From NCBI RefSeq assembly GCF_041929205.1, contig NZ_JBHFNT010000067.1: a DNA stretch of 64,000 nucleotides; one strand, 5' to 3'. This DNA comes from Floridanema evergladense. GTDB lineage: Bacteria; Cyanobacteriota; Cyanobacteriia; Cyanobacteriales; Aerosakkonemataceae. Below, piece after piece: positions 43,456-52,703 of this stretch. The position numbers and the translations under genes are program-made. Position 1 is the first letter of the stretch; each line of letters begins with the position of its first letter. The notes under the pieces are model-generated. The model saw only the letters and a program-made list of their open reading frames with translations. It ran no database searches and was not told the origin of the DNA.

Positions 43456-44271
43456 ATGAAGCCTTATCTCGCCGCCGCCATTCAAATGACCAGTGTACCT
43501 GATTTAGAAAAAAATCTGATTCAGGCTGAAGAATTAATCGACCTCGCCGTGCGTCGGGGTGCGGAACTAGTTAGTTTACCAGAAAACTTCTCCTTTATGG
43601 GCGAAGAAAAAGATAAAATTGCTCAAGCAGAAGCGATCGCCATAAAAAGCGAAAAATTCCTCAAAACAATGGCGCAACGCTTCCAAATCACCATCTTAGG
43701 CGGCGGTTTTCCCGTACCCATAGATAACGGCAGAGTTTACAACACCGCTTTGCTCATCGATCCTAACGGTGTAGAACTCGCCTGTTACCAGAAAGTACAC
43801 TTATTCGACGTAGACTTACCCGACGGTAACACCTACCGCGAATCTAGCACCGTCATGGCAGGAACGCGCATTCCCCCAATTTATCCATCCAAAGAACTGG
43901 GAAATCTCGGACTTTCCGTATGCTACGACGTGCGCTTCCCGGAATTGTACCGTCACCTGTCCCAAATGGGAGCCGAAGTGTTGTTTGTTCCTGCCGCCTT
44001 CACCGCTTATACTGGTAAAGACCATTGGCAAGTATTGTTGCAAGCTAGAGCGATCGAAAACACCTGTTACGTCATCGCCCCAGCCCAAACCGGAAGACAT
44101 TACGCCATGAGACAAACTCACGGACACGCCATGATTGTCGATCCTTGGGGAGTAATTTTAGCCGATGCCGGGGGCGATCGACCAGGAGTAGCCGTAGCAG
44201 AAATCGACCCCCAACGCCTCGAACAAGTGCGCCGTCAAATGCCCTCTCTCCAACACCGAGTTTTCAGCTAA
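43456..44271 (+). CDS. Carbon-nitrogen hydrolase (Nit1/Nit2-like)
   Basis: 271 residues with the nitrilase-superfamily triad: Glu in VSLPENFSFMGEE, Lys in CYQKVHLFDVDLPDG, and Cys in GLSVCYDVRFPELYR. The last two blocks are the signature of Nit1/Nit2, the deaminated-glutathione and omega-amidase branch, so it probably hydrolyses an alpha-ketoglutaramate-like amide in metabolite repair. Length is standard. The next gene, an AI-2E-type transporter, begins 199 bp downstream after a C-rich repeat, so co-transcription is uncertain. Confidence 0.88.
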   Translation: MKPYLAAAIQMTSVPDLEKNLIQAEELIDLAVRRGAELVSLPENFSFMGEEKDKIAQAEAIAIKSEKFLKTMAQRFQITILGGGFPVPIDNGRVYNTALLIDPNGVELACYQKVHLFDVDLPDGNTYRESSTVMAGTRIPPIYPSKELGNLGLSVCYDVRFPELYRHLSQMGAEVLFVPAAFTAYTGKDHWQVLLQARAIENTCYVIAPAQTGRHYAMRQTHGHAMIVDPWGVILADAGGDRPGVAVAEIDPQRLEQVRRQMPSLQHRVFS

Positions 44272-44350
44272 ATTAAAGCATTCTCTCCTACTAGAAGAAG
44301 TGGGGGAATGGGGAGGTAGGGGGATGGGGGGAGTTTTTAGTTCTAGATCT

Positions 44351-44397
44351 CTCCCCATCTCCCCATCTCCCCACCGCCCCATCTCCCCACCTCCCCA
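44351..44397. repeat. CTCCCCAT tandem array
   Basis: C-rich units CTCCCCAT, CCGCCCCAT and CTCCCCAC, similar to 11592-11669. Opposite them, at 44300-44335, a G-rich GGGGAGGTAGGGGGATGGGG stretch could pair with them as a long imperfect stem. Confidence 0.7.
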
Positions 44398-44469
44398 AAA
44401 GGTTAGTGTGATCTTCTCCCTGCCCTACTACACTAATCACTAATACCACTGAAAAATTGAGCTAGTTTC

Positions 44470-45699
44470 ATGGTTAGTTCTCGACCATCTCCATCAAAAA
44501 GTAAATTACTTGACTGGTGGGAATCCCTAACTCCATTGTCGCGCCTACTAGTAATTGCCCTAGCAGCACCACTTACCGTGTTAAATGCTTGGGCATTTTC
44601 GGAAATCTTCGGTTATTTTGAATCCCTGTTTGTCATTCTGTTAGTAGCTTCCCTGTTAGCATTCCTCCTCAGCTATCCCGTAGACTGGTTAGAAAAGCGG
44701 GGAGTCAACAGAGCTCAAGCAGCAATCTTTGTCTTCTTATGCACTGTATTTATTTTGGTAGCAGTGGGAGTAACGCTGGTGCCACTAGCATACACCCAAG
44801 CCCAACAGTTAGTCGCCAGATTACCAGAATGGATCGACTCAGGACAACGCCAACTGGTAATGATCAACGAAAGAGTTGACATTGTAGGTTTACCCATCAG
44901 TTTAGATGGATTAATCGGGCAAATTAACGATCGCCTAAAAGCCAACCTGCAAAACATCGCCGGAAGAATCCTCAATCTAGCCTTAAATGTCACAGTACTA
45001 ACTGTAGTCAGATTGTTAGATGTCTTATTGACAATAGTAGTAACCTTTTACCTACTGCTGCACAGCAAAGATATTTGGGTTAGCTTAATTCAGTGGCTAC
45101 CTACACGCATTCAAAAACCATTCTCGCAGACTTTGCGATCGAGCTTTCAAAACTACTTCACCGGACAAATCATCCTCGCCACCTGCATGGCATCAGGATT
45201 AATCTCTATCTTCCTACTACTGAAAGTACCCTTTGGCTTGCTGTTTGGCCTCACAATTGGTTTAATGGCACTCGTACCCTTCGGTGGTTCCGTCGGCATC
45301 GGACTAATCACCTTTCTCGTCGCCCTCAGAGACATTGGACTAGCCTTACAAGTCCTAGCCGCCGCCCTCATCGTCCAACAAATCGTCGAAAATATTATTG
45401 CACCCAGAGTATTAGGCAGCGTCACCGGATTAAATCCCTTTTGGGTATTCATCGCCATCCTCACAGGAGCCAGAGTCGGTGGACTCTTAGGAGTAGTAGT
45501 AGCAGTTCCCACCGCAGTAGTCATCAAAGAAGCACTAATCTCCATCCGTTCAGTGAGAAAAGTTGATGAAGCCCAACACAACAATCACACTACCAAAGAC
45601 GACTCTACCATCATCAAACCTAACAACGATTACTCTTCCCCCACCAACACCAAACTCAATCCCACATCCACCGAATCAGTCGTCGAAGTAAAAGAATAA
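44470..45699 (+). CDS. AI-2E family transporter
   Basis: 409 residues with about seven hydrophobic segments arranged as in the YdiK/PerM/TqsA family. An N-terminal segment pair (residues 20-65) is followed by the amphipathic central region (ARLPEWIDSGQRQLVMINER), and a C-terminal group includes IIAPRVLGSVTGLNPFWVFI, a recognisable family motif. The last 50 residues are polar and Asn/Thr-rich. It is a permease or channel of uncertain substrate; the autoinducer-2 name is inherited. Ends 138 bp from the convergent fbaA, with a minus-strand terminator between. Confidence 0.85.
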   Translation: MVSSRPSPSKSKLLDWWESLTPLSRLLVIALAAPLTVLNAWAFSEIFGYFESLFVILLVASLLAFLLSYPVDWLEKRGVNRAQAAIFVFLCTVFILVAVGVTLVPLAYTQAQQLVARLPEWIDSGQRQLVMINERVDIVGLPISLDGLIGQINDRLKANLQNIAGRILNLALNVTVLTVVRLLDVLLTIVVTFYLLLHSKDIWVSLIQWLPTRIQKPFSQTLRSSFQNYFTGQIILATCMASGLISIFLLLKVPFGLLFGLTIGLMALVPFGGSVGIGLITFLVALRDIGLALQVLAAALIVQQIVENIIAPRVLGSVTGLNPFWVFIAILTGARVGGLLGVVVAVPTAVVIKEALISIRSVRKVDEAQHNNHTTKDDSTIIKPNNDYSSPTNTKLNPTSTESVVEVKE

Positions 45700-45768
45700 T
45701 AGTCTGTTGTCACGACTTCAGTCGTTTCCTAGCGCCAGCAAAACACGACTCAAGTCGTCACTACAAAC

Positions 45769-45795
45769 AAAAAACGGGTAGCCTAAAAGCTACCC
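45769..45795 (-). terminator. Rho-independent terminator of fbaA
   Basis: Read on the minus strand, GGGTAGC-TTTTAG-GCTACCC forms a seven-base-pair stem followed by GTTTTTTG. It starts about 43 bases after the fbaA stop. Confidence 0.85.
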
Positions 45796-45837
45796 ACACC
45801 AATTTTGTATTAAGGACTAAATTAACAAAATCGTCAC

Positions 45838-46917
45838 TTAGACAGCCGCAGCAGTCTTGGTAACAACACTTAATTCGCCCTTAGTATACTTAGCTGCATA
45901 GTCATCCAAAGACATTTGCTTAATCTTGCTTGCATTACCAGCAGTGCCGAAAGCTTCATAACGCTCAGCACAAACTTTTTGCATATACTTGATCGAAGGC
46001 TTGAGGAAGTGACGGGGGTCAAATTCACTGGGTTTTTGGGCTAATGCTTCCCGTACCGCAGCAGTGATTGCCAAACGGTTGTCAGTGTCAATATTCACTT
46101 TCCGAACCCCACTCTTAATGCCCTTTTGGATTTCTTCCAAAGGTACACCGTAAGTTTCAGGAATTTGACCACCATACTGGTTAATCAAATCTAGTAAATC
46201 TTGAGGCACAGAGGAGGAACCGTGCATTACCAAGTGAGTGTTAGGTAAGCGGCGGTGAATTTCTTCAATTCTGCTGATAGCCAGGATTTCACCAGTTGGT
46301 TTGCGGGTAAACTTGTAAGCACCGTGACTGGTACCAATAGCTACTGCTAAAGCATCAACTTGAGTTTGTTCTACAAAGTCAACAGCTTCATCAGGGTCGG
46401 TCAACAGTTGGTCGTGAGACAATGTGCCTTCAAAACCGTGACCGTCTTCTTTGTCACCCTTTCCGGTTTCTAGGGAACCTAAACAACCCAGTTCGCCTTC
46501 AACACTAACACCGATCGAATGAGCAACTTTCACTACTTCACGAGTCACATTCACATTGTACTCGTAGGTGGCAGGACTCTTGGCATCAGCTTCTAAAGAG
46601 CCGTCCATCATCACGCTAGTAAACCCATTTTTCATGGCTGAGTAGCAAGTCGCTGGTTCATTGCCATGATCTTGGTGCATGACAATGGGAATCTCAGGAT
46701 AAGTTTCCACTGCCGCTAAAATCAAATGGCGAAGAAAATTTTCTCCAGCGTATGAGCGAGCGCCACGAGAAGCCTGCAAAATCACGGGGCTATTTGTTTC
46801 TTGAGCAGCCCGCATGATCGCTTGGATCTGCTCCATATTATTAACGTTGTAAGCTGGAATACCGTATCCATTCTCAGCAGCGTGATCCAACAGCAGCCTC
46901 ATTGGTACAAGCGCCAT
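45838..46917 (-). CDS. fbaA: Class II fructose-bisphosphate aldolase
   Basis: 359 residues. Class II hallmarks are GYGIPAYNVNNMEQIQAIMR at the start, the zinc-binding HQDHGNE, MMDGS and, later, HGSSSVP and KVNIDTDNRLAITAA. It joins dihydroxyacetone phosphate and glyceraldehyde-3-phosphate (or erythrose-4-phosphate) in the Calvin cycle and gluconeogenesis. The form (VPMRLLLDHAAENGYG, with insertion GDKEDGHGFEG) is that of cyanobacteria and chloroplast-type proteobacterial CbbA. AGGAGGACCACTT precedes the ATG. Monocistronic, with a clear terminator. Confidence 0.95.
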   Translation of the reverse strand: MALVPMRLLLDHAAENGYGIPAYNVNNMEQIQAIMRAAQETNSPVILQASRGARSYAGENFLRHLILAAVETYPEIPIVMHQDHGNEPATCYSAMKNGFTSVMMDGSLEADAKSPATYEYNVNVTREVVKVAHSIGVSVEGELGCLGSLETGKGDKEDGHGFEGTLSHDQLLTDPDEAVDFVEQTQVDALAVAIGTSHGAYKFTRKPTGEILAISRIEEIHRRLPNTHLVMHGSSSVPQDLLDLINQYGGQIPETYGVPLEEIQKGIKSGVRKVNIDTDNRLAITAAVREALAQKPSEFDPRHFLKPSIKYMQKVCAERYEAFGTAGNASKIKQMSLDDYAAKYTKGELSVVTKTAAAV

Positions 46918-47114
46918 AAGTGGTCCTCCTATATTTACTGGTTGCTCAGCTAATTGGGTTTGTACAATCTTAAATCATTAGGATAATCTTAAGATATTTT
47001 GCGGATCAATTGAAATAATATCTAGGAATTTTTGCTCAGATTGCTTAGAAAGGGGACAATGAGGATAATTTAATTCTTTCCCACAAGTTTTTACACCAGT
47101 ATGAGATTAAAAAA

Positions 47115-47186
47115 TGGGTCGCCCGGGATTCGAACCCGGAACTAATCGGTTAAAAGCCGAGTACTCTACCGTTGAGTTAGCGACCC
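47115..47186 (-). tRNA. tRNA-Lys (UUU)
   Basis: The minus strand reads GGGTCGC ... GCGACCC, a perfect seven-base acceptor stem with discriminator A. The anticodon arm CTCGGCTTTTAACCGA shows anticodon TTT and the T arm CCGGGTTCGAATCCCGG is perfect. 72 bases, no CCA encoded. It lies just upstream of fbaA on the same strand. Confidence 0.96.
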
Positions 47187-47331
47187 CTGTTATTTATCAT
47201 TTTCGCAACGTTTATCACGATAGCACAGTTTTTTTGGAAAAGGCAAGGGTTAAAGGAAAAAATTTTTATTTGATGTGTTCGCCATGAGTCATATCATTAA
47301 TGATGAGGCTTCCAAAGGTGGAGATTATTTT

Positions 47332-48024
47332 ATGGAAACCTTGCTGGTTTCGCTGTTGCCATATATCATCGGCAGCGCTGTTGTGCCATTGCAAATCATT
47401 ATTGGTTTGTTGTTCCTGAAAAGCGACAAACAGGGACTGTTTAAGGCTGTAGCATATTTCACTGGAATGACACTCACTCGTCTGTTACAAGGGCTGATTT
47501 TTGGTTTGATTTTGACTGAGGCTGCTGCATCGGCTGAGGCAAGCGGCGATAAGAATCTGGTGATTTCCACATTGCTGTTGATACTCGGTATATTATTATT
47601 GATCGCCGCTTATAAAAAGTGGTGCGGGCAGGATGACCCGGATGAACCTCCGCCGAAGTGGTTAACTACGATTGACAGTTCAACTCCACTCAAAGCATTT
47701 GGGATTGGTGTGGGGTTGCCATTGATTGCTCCTAAGTTATGGGTTTTTACCCTGAGTGCGCTGGCGACGATCGCAGCAGTACAATTGGGACAAGCATCTA
47801 GCGCGATCGTATATTTACTCTTCATTTTACTCGCCCAATCCTTACTGTTGCTTCCGATCTTAATTCGGATCTTCCTACCCCAAAAATCGCAATCCTTACT
47901 TAATCAAATTTCTAACTGGTTGACCAAAAATAACCGTTCCATAGTTATTTTCGTTTCGTTAGTTTTCGGTCTGTTGTTTTTGAAATCCGGTATCAGTGGA
48001 TTGCTTTCTATCACAAATAAGTAA
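47332..48024 (+). CDS. GAP-family (LysE-like) membrane protein
   Basis: 230 residues from ATG 47332, which has GGTGGAG at an ideal distance (starts at 47275 GTG and 47284 ATG are possible but lack it). Six hydrophobic segments, with LLPYIIGSAVVPLQIIIGLL first and a KAFGIGVGLPLIAPKLWVFT segment in the middle, follow the small exporter fold of GAP/Sap proteins, related to LysE and CadD transporters. A cytoplasmic loop contains CGQDDPDEPPPKW. The substrate is unknown; amphipathic or amino-acid-like solutes are typical for the fold. Confidence 0.75.
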   Translation: METLLVSLLPYIIGSAVVPLQIIIGLLFLKSDKQGLFKAVAYFTGMTLTRLLQGLIFGLILTEAAASAEASGDKNLVISTLLLILGILLLIAAYKKWCGQDDPDEPPPKWLTTIDSSTPLKAFGIGVGLPLIAPKLWVFTLSALATIAAVQLGQASSAIVYLLFILLAQSLLLLPILIRIFLPQKSQSLLNQISNWLTKNNRSIVIFVSLVFGLLFLKSGISGLLSITNK

Positions 48025-48029
48025 GGTTT

Positions 48030-48908
48030 TCAACTAAAGGTAACAGTGAGAGCAACTACTGTTTCTATAGAGGCTCCAGGCTCTAATATAATTAGATGTT
48101 CGCCTGTATTCATGGCGTTGCGAGGAGCACTCCAAGGTTCCAAACAATAGAAATCTTTGCCCTTGACTGCCCAAAAAACAATCCGAGAGTAAGAATTATC
48201 GTAACTTAAATGCAAATGTAAGTTGCGGCTTTTGTCGGTGACGCTGGCAGAAACATCAGTTAAATCCCGAAATGCCACATCTATTTCATCGCTTTCAAAG
48301 TCAAAGCTTCCTGAAAAGTTCTGAATAGTTGGATTTTGCTTTTCTTGGTACTGAGTTGAGGGAATCTGAAACTCTAGCTGATTTTTCTCAGTATCAGTAA
48401 CGGCAAAGTAAGGATGCAGTCCAGTGGAAAAGGGCATGGACTCACTAGAGTTGTTAGTGTAACTTTGGCGAATTTCTAAGGTGTTGCCTTTGAGTTGATA
48501 AGTGAAGGTAACTTTAAAATCAAAAGGGTAAACTTGTTTTGTTTGGTCGTTGCTTTCCAAAAGCAGGGTAATGCTGGCAGATTCTTGGGTTTGTTGGTCT
48601 ATTACTTGCCAAGGTAACTCACGAGCAAAACCATGTTGTTTGAGCTTGTACTCTTTTTCGTGAATGGTATAAGTGTCGTCAGGTAAGTTGCCGCAGATGG
48701 GAAATAAAATGGGGATTCCGCCTCGGACGCTTAAATTGGGATTAGTAAATCTTTCGGTATCTAAATAAAAAATTTCTTGGTCTTGCAGCTGCCAGCGGGT
48801 GACGATTCCACCTCGTTCGGGTACGACTTCAACGCGGGATTGGGCATGATGGTCAGTGAGAATGTAGGTTTTATACTGCTGCTGTTGGATGTCGATCGCA
48901 AACTCCAT
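48030..48908 (-). CDS. Aldose 1-epimerase family protein
   Basis: 292 residues, all-beta, with a galactose-mutarotase-like arrangement. RVEVVPERGGIVTRW (start of the sandwich), FPICGNLPDDTYTIHEKEYK, then QHGFARELPW (catalytic His region), STGLHPYFAV (second His), and the C-terminal CLEPWSAPRNAMNTGEHLII with the Glu base. Interconverts anomers of a sugar or sugar phosphate in the cytoplasm. It is convergent with the GAP-family gene, with only 5 bp between their stops. Substrate specificity, including hexose-6-phosphate, cannot be decided. Confidence 0.85.
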   Translation of the reverse strand: MEFAIDIQQQQYKTYILTDHHAQSRVEVVPERGGIVTRWQLQDQEIFYLDTERFTNPNLSVRGGIPILFPICGNLPDDTYTIHEKEYKLKQHGFARELPWQVIDQQTQESASITLLLESNDQTKQVYPFDFKVTFTYQLKGNTLEIRQSYTNNSSESMPFSTGLHPYFAVTDTEKNQLEFQIPSTQYQEKQNPTIQNFSGSFDFESDEIDVAFRDLTDVSASVTDKSRNLHLHLSYDNSYSRIVFWAVKGKDFYCLEPWSAPRNAMNTGEHLIILEPGASIETVVALTVTFS

Positions 48909-49275
48909 AATACTCCCCTCATCAATCTAATTTGGCTGACCTCACTACTTTACAAGAGATCGATCGCTTTTCCCTCTCATAATCTTTACAAGCTTTTTTA
49001 ATTAGCCCTAAACATCTTCACAGCATCTTAACAATAGTCCAGATAAGCTATTACTTAGATTAATTTCTCATTTGCAGTCTTAAACTTCAAGATCGTACAA
49101 ACAACTGGAGGATCGATGTTTGAAATCACCTATTTAAAGACATCTGTGAGCTAAATCACAGATTTATAGGGTAAATTATCACAACCTGCTACCGCCGCCT
49201 ATCATTTACTTTTAAAACCAGATGTTTAAGACTAGTATTGACGGTTAACGCATCAAGGATGCTCAGGAAGTCGCT

Positions 49276-49545
49276 ATGATTCGTTCACTAGTTAAGTCAG
49301 CTTTTCAAACAGGGTGTTTAAGTGTTGCTTCCGAAGGTCTGATTGGTCAAGTTTTGGCCTATAAAGGCTATCAATCCGCTGACTTAGATGCCCTCTCTTC
49401 CTTGTACTATGCAGTCAATTCTGGTCAAATTGAGCGAGAGGCACGCGGGGCAGTGACACGAACTCTCATAGAGTACGTACAGCCCAGTCTAGAAGATACG
49501 CATCTAACCAATATTTCTAATTGGGGGAGTGTAGTGTATTCATAG
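49276..49545 (+). CDS. Uncharacterised 89-aa helical protein
   Basis: 89 residues, MIRSLVKSAFQTGCLSVASE then GLIGQVLAYKGYQSADLDAL. Mostly helical with a polar C-terminus (TNISNWGSVVYS); one Cys. The well-formed middle (SLYYAVNSGQIEREARG) and the position after a long AT-rich leader make it credible. I believe similar small proteins occur in other cyanobacteria but cannot name a family. No operon partner. The upstream 270 bases contain no other gene and probably hold the promoter. Confidence 0.6.
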   Translation: MIRSLVKSAFQTGCLSVASEGLIGQVLAYKGYQSADLDALSSLYYAVNSGQIEREARGAVTRTLIEYVQPSLEDTHLTNISNWGSVVYS

Positions 49546-50316
49546 ATACATCAAACAACTGTTAACTGAGATTTAATAGTAAACAAGGACTAACGGCAAA
49601 ACTCCCACAAGGCAAATTGCCGTTAGATAGATTAGATAGTCTGTAATATAAAAAAAATTTGTGCTTTTATTGGGAATTTTAAGATTTAATCTTGAGATTG
49701 CTTTGAGATTGCCACAGTTATATAGACTCGAAGCACAAAAAATAGTGAAGCAAGCAGTAAATAAATCATGTACTTTGCTAGGAGCTGGTGTAGATTGGCT
49801 GAGTTTAGCAAGTAAGAAAAAATTATTTTATAAATAGAGAAAGATTAGCAGTTATTAAGGGTAAGTGTTAACAGCCTTGATGAGTAATGGGTTTGAGACA
49901 CCTACTGTTAAGCAAAAATTTCTTATTTGTACAGTTTGCTGTGGTAATTACTACAAATTTGGTAGTTTTCCCTAGAGTAATAAAACAAAAGAGTTGATAG
50001 AATAAAAGATATCTATATCATGGCGTTTGCTCTCACGCGATCGAATCTCGTTGAACGCTTATATCCTTAAATGATTACTACCACCGTTACCGACAAACAA
50101 AAAAATTCTTTTCCACCTGCTATCTGTTGCTCAATTCGAGATAAACTTTTTTTAACTAAAGCATCAGATAAACATCAGGATGTGGTGACACCTCTGAGGA
50201 TGTGGCTTTAGATGAAATGGCTGGCTAAATGTAAAGCAATTTTCCCGAAGTCAGTCGCCAAAGGTAGATTAACAAACTAAGTACTTGAAGAGTTCCCTGT
50301 TCAGGAGAAGTAATAT
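49546..50316. other. Long non-coding stretch with one hairpin and doubtful short ORFs
   Basis: About 770 bases without a convincing gene. TAACGGCAA and TTGCCGTTA (49591-49626) form a nine-base-pair hairpin, possibly ending the previous transcript. Two short frames, at 49703-49837 (44 codons, TTG start, reading RLPQLYRLEAQKIVKQAVNK) and 50071-50211 (46 codons, ATG start), have no recognisable similarity. An untranslated leader or a small RNA cannot be excluded. Confidence 0.35.
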
Positions 50317-50628
50317 ATGCTACACCGCAAGATATATCAACTCTGTTGCGATGGTCGAGAAGTCTGTGTGTTCTTGCGGGACCAGCAACGTTGGATCGAA
50401 CGTGCCCGAATTATTGATATTGAGGGAGATTTAGTAACTTTACGCTATGAGACAGATGAAGATGATGAGGTCTCTTCCTGGGAAGAGATGGTACGCTTAG
50501 AAAGTATAGGTGCCGTGAGTCAAAAATTAGCTTCAGTACCGAGAGGTAATGTCGAACCTCTAGTTTCGGATGATTGTCCAGAAGCAGAGCAAATTCGCAA
50601 CCATTTTCCTGATTCTAATTTGGATTAA
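50317..50628 (+). CDS. Conserved cyanobacterial 103-aa protein (possibly DUF6679)
   Basis: 103 residues: MLHRKIYQLCCDGREVCVFL, then DQQRWIERARIIDIEGDLVT and an acidic patch (YETDEDDEVSSWEEMV). The beta-rich first half with an acidic turn looks like a small SH3- or Sm-like barrel. The C-terminal 40 residues are flexible. I have a weak memory of this sequence as a conserved cyanobacterial family, DUF6679; function unknown. AGGAGAAG lies 7-14 bases upstream of the ATG, supporting the start. Confidence 0.7.
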   Translation: MLHRKIYQLCCDGREVCVFLRDQQRWIERARIIDIEGDLVTLRYETDEDDEVSSWEEMVRLESIGAVSQKLASVPRGNVEPLVSDDCPEAEQIRNHFPDSNLD

Positions 50629-50718
50629 TAGGTAATGGGTAGTGGGTAATGGGAAAATCCAATTACCCACTACCTACTACCAACGACCAGTCTTAATTTT
50701 GTTAAATCGCAACTCCTG

Positions 50719-52356
50719 TTAATTAGAATTATCGCCATTTTCCCGTTCTGCTTTAGAAGAGGGTTCAAATACAGGGCAGTATCCATCTGGTGTGACTTTA
50801 AAATCAAACAGAGGTGATGCTGGATTTCGGCAACGTTGTCCGCGCATATAACGGCAGTTGCCGCAGCAAGCTAGGTCAGCGGGTAAGCGATCGCTTCGTT
50901 GAGTCAATAATTCTCGTTGAGTTAACCCGCGCAATACCAATTCTTCACCTTGCCAACGCGCTTCCACTAAACCAGTATCCGCAAAATTTTGCCAGCGGGG
51001 ATCTGAAGTAATCGTGTCAGGTAAATTAATGGTGACGATCGTACCTAATTCGGTGAGTTCGCCTTCGTAGTTAGTTTCTGGGGCAGCGGGTTGTAAAAAT
51101 GTTTCTCCGATCGGCAATTCTACAAGCGTACCAGCGTTAGGGGAATGTAAGTGGTAACGGTTTTGTAACTCCTCCAAGCTAGTTAAATCTGCCAAATACG
51201 TGGGAGAACCGTGAACAAAGACCACGTGCTGCGGGCGCAAATTATGGATCAGCTGGGTTGTACCTGGGCCATCACAATGTTGAGCTAAAAGGTAACTTTC
51301 CACACTCAGAACACCAGAGTTTTTTGTCTGAATCTGATAATCTTCTATTGCCGATCGTCCTGGTCTTTGCGGTAATAAAACTACCCAAGCTTCCGCATTG
51401 GGATGAAAATATTTACTCAAATCAACTGTTTCATCAGTAAGCACGATACAGCTAGTTTTTCCTAACTGAGTAACTTGTTCCGATTGTAAGCGGCGCACGC
51501 GGGGGCGCACTCGTTCGTCCCAAAATAAAGGTTGGTGACGAGAAAAGTTTTGCACGGAAGCAGGAAGATGAGGTAACAGTTCCAGGTAAGCATCACATCC
51601 AGCGGCGACAGTACCATCTACCCAAATATCTAAGTCCCGACCTGTAAATAAGTGATGACTCCGCAACAGCATGAGGATTTCTTGACCTAATCCTAAAGCT
51701 GGAACTGGCATGAGGATTGATTTTCCGGTGCTAACGGCGCGACTAATCCGTTCTGCGAGTTGGTTTTCTTGTTGACGACGGTGGGGATGGCGGGCAGTAC
51801 CGTAAGTGCCTTCAATAATCAGAATATCCGGTTCAATTCCCCGTAAAGAGTCGAGGGGTAAACCTTCGACTAAACGGGAGTTGGAGAGAAAAAAATCACC
51901 TGTGTAGAGGAGCGTGTAGCTGCGACGGAGGGTAGTATAGGTAAGACGGATTGCTGCTGCGCCTGGTAAGTGTCCGGCGGGGAACAGTTCGGCGCACAGT
52001 CCATCGTGAAATTCGATTGGCGATCGCCAAGGTAAAGCTTGACAAAATGACGGGATTTTCTTAGGTTCCAACTCCGACCAGTTCAGCGGCAACAATTGCG
52101 TAGTGACTTCACTGGCATAAATTGGTAATTGAGGAAAAGCTTTATGTAAAGCCAACAAACCTCTAGCATGATCGGGATGGGCGTGGCTACATAGTACTAA
52201 ATCAGCTGGTGGTATTTTCTTGTTAATAGTTAGCAAGGATGATATGTCAGCCATGCCACAATCTAAAAGAATGCGATATGGCCCCATTCGCAGGAGTAGA
52301 CAAATACCTTCACCTGCGTGATTGACACTATAGGGCAAGCATTCTAGATCAATCAC
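50719..52356 (-). CDS. MBL-fold beta-CASP protein with Cys-rich tail (paralogue)
   Basis: 545 residues. The metallo-beta-lactamase core begins almost at the N-terminus (RILLDCGMADISSLL, LCSHAHPDHARGL), with GDFFLSNSRLVEGLP and EGTYGTARHPHRRQ in the beta-CASP part and VFVHGSPTYL as the terminal His. The last 90 residues match the end of the 31676-34285 protein: SDPRWQNFADTGLVEARWQG, LTQREL, then CCGNCRYMRGQRC and a final Cys. So the two are paralogues, this one without the N-terminal extension. RNA processing or turnover is the family role. Confidence 0.8.
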   Translation of the reverse strand: MIDLECLPYSVNHAGEGICLLLRMGPYRILLDCGMADISSLLTINKKIPPADLVLCSHAHPDHARGLLALHKAFPQLPIYASEVTTQLLPLNWSELEPKKIPSFCQALPWRSPIEFHDGLCAELFPAGHLPGAAAIRLTYTTLRRSYTLLYTGDFFLSNSRLVEGLPLDSLRGIEPDILIIEGTYGTARHPHRRQQENQLAERISRAVSTGKSILMPVPALGLGQEILMLLRSHHLFTGRDLDIWVDGTVAAGCDAYLELLPHLPASVQNFSRHQPLFWDERVRPRVRRLQSEQVTQLGKTSCIVLTDETVDLSKYFHPNAEAWVVLLPQRPGRSAIEDYQIQTKNSGVLSVESYLLAQHCDGPGTTQLIHNLRPQHVVFVHGSPTYLADLTSLEELQNRYHLHSPNAGTLVELPIGETFLQPAAPETNYEGELTELGTIVTINLPDTITSDPRWQNFADTGLVEARWQGEELVLRGLTQRELLTQRSDRLPADLACCGNCRYMRGQRCRNPASPLFDFKVTPDGYCPVFEPSSKAERENGDNSN

Positions 52357-52402
52357 GATGCCTTCCGATACTTTTCGCTAACCTAAGATTAATTTAAAGT
52401 AA

Positions 52403-52548
52403 GGCTCTCTTATACTTATGGTGGAAAACCTGGTTTTAGTGACTGGGATGACAGGCAGGATGCCTGTCCTACGGGACTGGGATTCCTTTTATATTAAGCA
52501 TTTCGCAAATTAATTAGGTTATTTTCCACCGTAGATACGAGGATAACC
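52403..52548. mobile_element. MITE-like element, family 1 copy 2, diverged
   Basis: GGCTCTCTTATACTTATGGT then GGAAAA at the left, and TTTTCCACCGTAGATACGAG then GATAACC at the right, are imperfect inverted ends. Long blocks are shared with the element at 3521-3661: GGTGGAAAA, GGTTTTAG, AAATTAATTAGGTT. Flanking octamers TAAAGTAA (52395-52402) and AAAAGTAA (52549-52556) differ by one base. The interior here carries ACAGGCA-GGA-TGCCTGT, a different palindrome from copy 1. Confidence 0.7.
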
Positions 52549-52703
52549 AAAAGTAAAAGGGCAAAGCGGGAATCAAAGAAATCCGATCGCTGATTTTTGC
52601 CTGTTTACTTTTGGCTGATACGATTCTCTGAAATGCTCTCTAAATTAATCTCTGCGTCACCGCTTCAACTATCTGGAGCTCGCTTAAAGAGAAACAATCT
52701 TAT

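Noticed and set aside
45093..45566. 157-residue frame inside the AI-2E transporter gene
   Set aside because: Shadow frame rich in His, Arg, Ser and Thr opposite codon bias; the main frame is clearly coding.
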